A stretch of DNA of 64,000 bases from Flavobacterium croceum DSM 17960 (GTDB lineage: Bacteria; Bacteroidota; Bacteroidia; Flavobacteriales; Flavobacteriaceae). The translations under genes and the position numbers were made by a program. A model generated the notes under the pieces. It did not search any database. It was not told the origin of the DNA and saw nothing but the letters and a program-made list of their open reading frames with translations. Below are positions 59,122 through 64,000 of the stretch, one piece after another; the stretch's first letter is position 1, and the number at the start of each line of letters is the position of its first letter. Where the stretch lies: assembly GCF_002917885.1 (NCBI RefSeq), contig NZ_PQNY01000005.1, positions 62,001 to 126,000 of the forward strand, written 5' to 3'.

Positions 59122-61143
59122 ATGAAACACCAACACAAATACGATGCAAACGGCAAACAGCTTTGTTGCACGCTAGAAGAAAAAATAAATATGAAAACAG
59201 ATAAAGATAGTGGTTGTTGCACTACTCACAAGGAACCTAAACATTCAGATGATGACAGACACGACCATTCTAGTAGCAACCAAACTACGTTTCAAATGTT
59301 CATGCCAGCTATTATAAGTTTTGTTTTATTATTAGTTGCAATTGGTTTCGATAATTACTTTACCCAATCTTGGTTTACAGGTTGGGTGCGAATTGTATGG
59401 TATATTGTTGCTTACATTCCGGTTGGTTTTCCAGTGCTGAAAGAAGCGTTTGAAAGTATTCGCAAAGGCGAAATATTTTCAGAGTTTCTATTAATGTCTA
59501 TTGCAACTATTGGAGCATTTGCCATAGCCGAGTTTCCAGAAGGAGTTGCTGTAATGCTATTTTATGCCATTGGCGAAATATTCCAAACCTTGGCGGTTCA
59601 ACGTGCCAAAGCAAACATAAAATCCTTACTTGATCAACGACCAGACGAAGTTACAATTCTCGAAAACAATGTAGCCAAAACAATCAAAGCAGCAACAGCT
59701 AAAATTGACGATATTATCCAACTCAAAGCAGGAGAAAAATTAGGTTTAGATGGCGAATTACTTTCTGATACAGCTTCATTCAATACAGCAGCGCTAACAG
59801 GTGAAAGCAAACCCGATACCAAAGCAAAAGGAGAAGCCGTTTTAGCAGGAATGATAAACTTAAATTCGGTTTGTCAAGTCAAAGTGACAACAGCTTATTC
59901 CGATAGCAAACTGTCTAAAATACTCGAAATGGTGCAAGATGCCACAGCAAAAAAAGCACCAACCGAATTATTCATACGCAAATTTGCCAAGATTTACACG
60001 CCAATTGTGGTGCTTTTAGCCATCTTAATTTGTGTGGTTCCAATGCTTTTTGTAGCTGATTATCAATTTAGAGATTGGTTGTATCGTGCTTTAGTCTTTT
60101 TAGTTATCTCATGTCCTTGTGCTTTAGTGATTAGTATTCCGTTAGGATATTTCGGCGGAATTGGAGCTGCTTCCAAGAACGGAATTTTATTCAAAGGAAG
60201 TAATTTCCTTGATGTAATGGCTTCCATTCAAAACGTTGTAATGGACAAAACAGGCACAATGACCGAAGGTGTTTTCAAAGTACAAGAAGTCGTTTTTAAT
60301 TCCGATTTTAGTAAAACCGAAATACTGCAATTGGTCAATGCTTTAGAAAGCCAAAGTACACATCCAGTAGCTACAGCTATTCATCAATATGTTGGAAAAA
60401 TTGACAGCACAATCATTTTAAAAGACGTAGAAGAAATTTCAGGACATGGATTAAAAGCCAACATCAACGGCAAAGAATTGTTAGTGGGTAATTTCAAATT
60501 AATGGATAAATTTTCGATTACCTATGATATTGATCCAACGAGCATTGTTTATACCTTAATTGCTGTGGCTTATGATAAAAAATTCGTAGGTTATCTAACT
60601 ATTGCTGATAGTATAAAAGAAGATGCACAAATCACTATTGACAAACTAAAAGCATTGGGTATAAAAACCACAATGTTAAGTGGCGATAAAAATACCGTAG
60701 TGCAGTTTGTAGCAAAATCACTCGGAATTACAAACGCTTTTGGCGATTTACTTCCCGAAGATAAAGTAAACAAAGTCAAAGAAATCATTGCTAAAAATGA
60801 AACGGTAGCATTTGTCGGCGATGGTGTAAACGATGCGCCAGTAGTAGCATTAAGCAACGTAGGTATCGCAATGGGCGGTTTAGGAAGCGATGCCACCATA
60901 GAAACTGCCGATCTAGTTATTCAAGATGATATGCCTTCAAAAATCCCAATGGCTATAAACATTGGCAAACAAACCAAGAAAATTGTTTGGCAAAATATAA
61001 TTTTGGCTTTTATTGTAAAAGCAATTGTTTTAGTTCTTGGCGCAGGAGGATTAGCTACAATGTGGGAAGCCGTTTTTGCTGACGTTGGAGTAGCGTTATT
61101 GGCTATACTAAATGCAGTTAGAATACAAAGAATGAGATTTTAA
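59122..61143 (+). CDS. P1B-type heavy-metal ATPase (Zn/Cd/Pb class)
   Basis: A 673-residue transporter. It has no N-terminal HMA domain but a His/Cys-rich tail (QLCCTLEEK, SGCCTTHKEPKHSDDDRHDH). The membrane metal motif is SCPCAL, the phosphorylation motif DKTGTMTEG, and the hinge GDGVNDAP. Membrane helix residues Lys in FIVKAIVLVL and Asp in EAVFADVGVA match the ZntA/CadA (P1B-2) pattern, which points to Zn, Cd or Pb rather than Cu. Exports metal from cytoplasm to periplasm, from where the RND pump would remove it. Confidence 0.92.
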   Translation: MKHQHKYDANGKQLCCTLEEKINMKTDKDSGCCTTHKEPKHSDDDRHDHSSSNQTTFQMFMPAIISFVLLLVAIGFDNYFTQSWFTGWVRIVWYIVAYIPVGFPVLKEAFESIRKGEIFSEFLLMSIATIGAFAIAEFPEGVAVMLFYAIGEIFQTLAVQRAKANIKSLLDQRPDEVTILENNVAKTIKAATAKIDDIIQLKAGEKLGLDGELLSDTASFNTAALTGESKPDTKAKGEAVLAGMINLNSVCQVKVTTAYSDSKLSKILEMVQDATAKKAPTELFIRKFAKIYTPIVVLLAILICVVPMLFVADYQFRDWLYRALVFLVISCPCALVISIPLGYFGGIGAASKNGILFKGSNFLDVMASIQNVVMDKTGTMTEGVFKVQEVVFNSDFSKTEILQLVNALESQSTHPVATAIHQYVGKIDSTIILKDVEEISGHGLKANINGKELLVGNFKLMDKFSITYDIDPTSIVYTLIAVAYDKKFVGYLTIADSIKEDAQITIDKLKALGIKTTMLSGDKNTVVQFVAKSLGITNAFGDLLPEDKVNKVKEIIAKNETVAFVGDGVNDAPVVALSNVGIAMGGLGSDATIETADLVIQDDMPSKIPMAINIGKQTKKIVWQNIILAFIVKAIVLVLGAGGLATMWEAVFADVGVALLAILNAVRIQRMRF

Positions 61144-61176
61144 CACCAATTTTAACATATAGCAATATTTTTTAGT

Positions 61177-61184
61177 TACTTTTG
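61177..61184 (+). promoter_or_regulatory. Promoter -7 element for the Cys-rich peptide gene
   Basis: TACTTTTG lies 18 bases before the ATG at 61203, in line with the promoter type seen elsewhere in the window. Confidence 0.4.
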
Positions 61185-61202
61185 TACTGTTTTAATAAAC
61201 AA

Positions 61203-61580
61203 ATGAAAAAATACCACATCATACTTGTAGTTTTATTAGGCATGCTTCTCATGCCTAATAATGCTATTGCTTGTGGTAAAGGTTCAGAAAAAAGTTCTTG
61301 CAAAAAAGAAATGTCTTCCCATAAAGCAGAAAAAAAGAGCTGCTGTGGTGATGAAAATTCAAAAAATAAAGGTAATAAAGGCTGCGATGGCAATTGCGGT
61401 CATTCAAAATGTGGTTGCTCTTCAACATGCCCTTCTTCTTCAGTAAGCTTTATATCTGAAATTGATTCAAAAAATAATATGTTTAGCTATTCTTCAATCG
61501 AGAAAGTTAAATTTCCATACTCAACTCCATCAATCTCTGACGGGTTTTACTCAATTTGGCTAATTCCTAAAATAAGCTAA
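61203..61580 (+). CDS. Cys/Lys-rich exported peptide, probable metal binder
   Basis: A 125-residue protein with a signal peptide (KKYHIILVVLLGMLLMPNNA). The mature part is dominated by Cys, Lys, Gly and Ser (CGKGSEKSSCKKEM, KSCCGDENS, GCDGNCGHSKCGCSSTCPSS), like a metal-buffering protein. ATG 61203 is preferred over an in-frame ATG at 61182 that would put non-signal residues first. It sits behind the P-type ATPase and is often seen in Bacteroidota metal loci. Confidence 0.75.
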   Translation: MKKYHIILVVLLGMLLMPNNAIACGKGSEKSSCKKEMSSHKAEKKSCCGDENSKNKGNKGCDGNCGHSKCGCSSTCPSSSVSFISEIDSKNNMFSYSSIEKVKFPYSTPSISDGFYSIWLIPKIS

Positions 61581-61588
61581 ATCCAAAC

Positions 61589-61612
61589 TTTGACAGCCAT
61601 AAGTGTGTCAAA
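61589..61612. other. Short hairpin in the spacer before the DUF3347 gene
   Basis: TTTGACA and TGTCAAA flank a 10-base loop in a 195-base spacer. No T run; could be an operator. Confidence 0.3.
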
Positions 61613-61775
61613 TTCATAGCTTTTTGCTATCCAAACCAAAACAGTTTTAGAAAACATTTTGCTACACTATTATCGTGTTGCAATCACAGTTTCTTTCTCT
61701 ACTGTTATTCATTCAATTTTATTTTATCAAATCAATCAAGGTAACCTACTTTGATTACTTAAACATTATTTAAAA

Positions 61776-62636
61776 ATGAAAAATTCATTTATAAAAATAA
61801 TGGTAGCAACTATGATATTGCTATCAATAACAATTAATGCACAAATAAAAAATGCTAAAACCGAAACAGTTAAAGTCTATGGTAACTGTGGAATGTGCAA
61901 AACCAAAATAGAAAAAGCAGGAAGTATTAAAAAAGTTGCCAAAGTAGATTGGAACCAGGAAACACAAATGGCAACTTTAACTTATGATGCAAGTATAACA
62001 AATCAAGATGAAATACTAAAAAGAATTGCATTAGTAGGTTATGATAGTGATAAATTTCTTGCGCCTGAAGAAGTCTATAATAACCTTCCTGGTTGTTGTC
62101 AATATGATAGAGTGGTAAAAGTTCCTGTTAAAATAGATGCTGTTTCAGGTGAAAGTATTTCTGCAAAAAGCGATATAGAAATGGCAAATCATCCAGCAGC
62201 AATAGCAAATCAGTTAAAATCAGTTTTTGATTCTTATTTTTTGGTAAAGGATGCCTTGATTGCCTCTAACGGTGATAGCACAGCAGCAGCAGCAAAAGAA
62301 CTAGTAATAGCTATTAACAATGTGAAAATGGATAAACTCGAAATGGAAGTGCATATGGTGTGGATGAAAATAATGAACCAGATCAGAGTAGATGCAGAAC
62401 ATATTGCAGATACAAAAGACATCAAACACCAACGTGACCACTTTACCACATTGTCAAAAGACATTTACACATTGATAAAAGTGTCTAAATATGAAACTTC
62501 AGTGTACTATCAATTCTGTCCTATGTACAATGATGGTAAAGGCGCCAATTGGTTGAGCAAAGAAAACACTATAAAAAATCCGTATTACGGCTCTATGATG
62601 TTAAGTTGTGGTAAAACGGTAGAAACTATTAAATAA
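61776..62636 (+). CDS. HMA plus DUF3347 metal-binding periplasmic protein
   Basis: A 286-residue exported protein. After the signal peptide (to about residue 22) an HMA domain has the motif KVYGNCGMCKTKIEKAG. The DUF3347 region follows from about residue 125 (LKSVFDSYFLVKDALIASN, then MVWMKIMNQIRVDAEHIAD, with a C-terminal YYQFCPMYNDGKGANWLSK). DUF3347 proteins are linked to copper resistance in Bacteroidota. A spacer CC motif (LPGCCQYD) adds further ligands. Likely traffics metal in the periplasm. Confidence 0.85.
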   Translation: MKNSFIKIMVATMILLSITINAQIKNAKTETVKVYGNCGMCKTKIEKAGSIKKVAKVDWNQETQMATLTYDASITNQDEILKRIALVGYDSDKFLAPEEVYNNLPGCCQYDRVVKVPVKIDAVSGESISAKSDIEMANHPAAIANQLKSVFDSYFLVKDALIASNGDSTAAAAKELVIAINNVKMDKLEMEVHMVWMKIMNQIRVDAEHIADTKDIKHQRDHFTTLSKDIYTLIKVSKYETSVYYQFCPMYNDGKGANWLSKENTIKNPYYGSMMLSCGKTVETIK

Positions 62637-62652
62637 TTTAAAAAAACTATAA

Positions 62653-63705
62653 ATGAAAAATGTATCAATAATAGCTTCATTCGTTGGAGCAATACTATTC
62701 ACCTCTTGTACTAAAAATGATGACAATATGGATATGCCATTAAATATTGATTATCCAGCTGCATACATAGTAAATGGCGAGGATGCAACCGTTTCAGTAG
62801 TCAAATTAAGTACTAATGAAGTGACTGGAACAATCGCGTTAATGGGAACAGGTTCTGATATGATAATGTGGCCACATCATATTTCGTCACATCAAAACCA
62901 TTTAGCCATCGGAGTACCTGGTATGGATTTAAGTGCTGGTCATTCGGGTTTAAATACATCTGGAATGAATGGAAAATTGTTAATTGTAGACGCTTTGAAT
63001 GGTTCAATTGTAAAAAACATTACCCTCCCTTTAATGAACCATAATACTATTTATTCTCCCAATGGAAATGAAATTTGGGTACCTCAAATGGATATGAACG
63101 GAAAAGTTTTGGTTTACAACGCTTCAACAAATGCTCTAATTAATACAATCAATGTGGGGATGATGCCAGCTGAACTAACATTCTCTTCTGATGGAACAAA
63201 AGCGTATGTAGCAAATGGCGACGATGATAGTATAACTGTAATAAACACAGAAACAAAAGCAATAATCACAACTATTACTGTTGGTGATAATCCGGTTGGT
63301 GCTTGGACAGGAAGCAATGCCAAAATGTATGTAGACAATGAAGACGGACAAACTATTTCTGTGATTGATGTAGCAACAAACTCAGTAGATGAAACAATTA
63401 CATTGGGTTTCATGCCGGGAATAGCATCATATAACGGTCCTAAAAATGAATTATGGGTTTCAGATCCAATGGCTGGAAAAGTACACTATTGGACTTGGGA
63501 TGCAGGAATGAATATGTGGATGCACGGAAACTCATTTAATACTGGTGCTGGTGCACATGCAATTGCATTCACTACAGATGGTAACACAGCATATGTAACC
63601 AATCAAACTGCTAATACAGTTTCTGTTGTAAATACTTCTAATCATTCTGTAATAAAAACAATCAATGTTGGAAAAAAACCAAATGGGATTGTCTTAAAAA
63701 TGTAA
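62653..63705 (+). CDS. YncE-like beta-propeller lipoprotein
   Basis: A 350-residue lipoprotein with lipobox LFTSC near residue 19. The body is a YncE/SMP-30-type seven-bladed propeller with repeated NGEDATVSVVKLST, GTKAYVANGDDDSITVINTE and GNTAYVTNQTANTVSVVNTS units ending in GKKPNGIVLK. Several Met/His-rich loops (MIMWPHHISSHQNH, MWMHGNSF) could bind metal. Sixteen bases after the DUF3347 gene. Function unknown in this family. Confidence 0.8.
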   Translation: MKNVSIIASFVGAILFTSCTKNDDNMDMPLNIDYPAAYIVNGEDATVSVVKLSTNEVTGTIALMGTGSDMIMWPHHISSHQNHLAIGVPGMDLSAGHSGLNTSGMNGKLLIVDALNGSIVKNITLPLMNHNTIYSPNGNEIWVPQMDMNGKVLVYNASTNALINTINVGMMPAELTFSSDGTKAYVANGDDDSITVINTETKAIITTITVGDNPVGAWTGSNAKMYVDNEDGQTISVIDVATNSVDETITLGFMPGIASYNGPKNELWVSDPMAGKVHYWTWDAGMNMWMHGNSFNTGAGAHAIAFTTDGNTAYVTNQTANTVSVVNTSNHSVIKTINVGKKPNGIVLKM

Positions 63706-63717
63706 CACTTTAATAAA

Positions 63718-63750
63718 CTAAGTCTTATGTTGGCATAGGACTTAGTTTTA
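63718..63750 (+). terminator. Terminator after the YncE-like gene
   Basis: CTAAGTC-TTATG / CATAG-GACTTAG stem with a short loop followed by a TTTTAT run, right after the stop. Confidence 0.75.
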
Positions 63751-63770
63751 TACAAAACAATTGTACTAGT

Positions 63771-64000
63771 ATGTTAATCAAAAATCAAGTAAAACACTTT
63801 ACATCTCTATTAATATTAGTCGCGCTTTCGATGAATGGACAGTTTAAAGAGGGTGATACGATACCATCAATTACACTAAAAAATAGTACTAACAGCGATG
63901 TAAACATATCATCTTTTAAAGGAAAATATGTGCTTGTCGATTTTTGGGCTTCTTGGTGTGCACCTTGCCGATTGGGTAATAAAAAATTAATGAAACTGTA
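63771..64000 (+). CDS. Thioredoxin-fold protein, TlpA/ResA-like (3' end outside window)
   Basis: From ATG 63771 the frame runs to the window end. After a hydrophobic leader ([15 protein letters not shown]) come the AhpC/TlpA opening [30 protein letters not shown] and the redox pair CAPC. Such membrane- or periplasm-located thiol-disulfide proteins are common near metal genes. The C-terminal half is not in the window. Confidence 0.8.
   Translation, partial: MLIKNQVKHFTSLLILVALSMNGQFKEGDTIPSITLKNSTNSDVNISSFKGKYVLVDFWASWCAPCRLGNKKLMKL

Larger units (their letters stand above)
50549..64000. mobile_element. Genomic island 2 (metal resistance), continues beyond the window
   Basis: Begins at the second attachment repeat with the same order as island 1: attachment site, terminator, inverted repeat, integrase. 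Cargo is a metal efflux and metal-binding gene set. The distal attachment repeat is not in the window. Confidence 0.75.

Overview
The window is AT-rich DNA from a member of the Bacteroidota, most likely class Flavobacteriia (Flavobacterium-like). The signs are type IX secretion (T9SS) sorting tails, LytS/LytTR signalling, promoters of the TAnnTTTG type, and families restricted to this group (RteC, DUF6252, DUF6660, TolC-fused CzcA pumps). No species name can be read from the sequence alone.

Region 1 (1-17660) looks like core chromosome. It holds an alpha-glucan block (maltokinase, branching enzyme GlgB, GH31 alpha-glucosidase), an M48 lipoprotein protease, an MFS permease, a DUF6252 lipoprotein, and a tight run tpx, dgkA, ftsK, lolA-like, LptF/G permease, ribB(A). 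It ends at a tRNA-Ser(UGA) gene.

Region 2 (17739-50569, about 32.8 kb) is a genomic island. It is bounded by a 21-bp repeat of the tRNA-Ser 3' end and has its tyrosine integrase next to the tRNA. From left to right it carries: a propeller histidine kinase with a LytTR regulator; T9SS-exported proteins, including a GH5 hydrolase and a YadA/S74 repeat adhesin; a run of about 13 secreted proteins (beta/gamma-crystallin-like proteins, paralogous lipoproteins, LGFP-repeat proteins and a predicted cholesterol-dependent-cytolysin-like pore former); RteC and replication-type genes of mobile elements; two candidate defence or toxin gene pairs; a remarkable mini-ORF that keeps only the RuvC-I segment of Cas9 followed by two membrane segments, placed 8 bp upstream of a UPF0489 arginase-fold gene; a 1.3-kb gene-free stretch packed with long hairpins; and a four-gene minus-strand cassette with DUF5675 and small holin-like membrane proteins.

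Region 3 (50549 to the window end) is a second island in tandem at the same attachment sequence. Its integrase has a nearly identical core and catalytic part but a different arm-binding domain. Its cargo is metal resistance: DUF6660, a CzcA pump fused to its outer-membrane factor, a CzcB-type adaptor, metal-binding (HMA-type) proteins, a methyltransferase, a Zn/Cd-type P1B ATPase, a Cys-rich peptide, a DUF3347 protein, a YncE-like propeller and a thioredoxin-fold protein cut by the window end.

The strongest candidates for something undescribed are the mini-Cas9 membrane protein with its UPF0489 partner, a small minus-strand RNA gene beside it, flanking degenerate direct repeats, and the neighbouring hairpin array. 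In four of the hairpins the stem mismatches become G-U wobbles only if the minus strand is transcribed. All family names come from recognition of motifs by eye; no database search was run.
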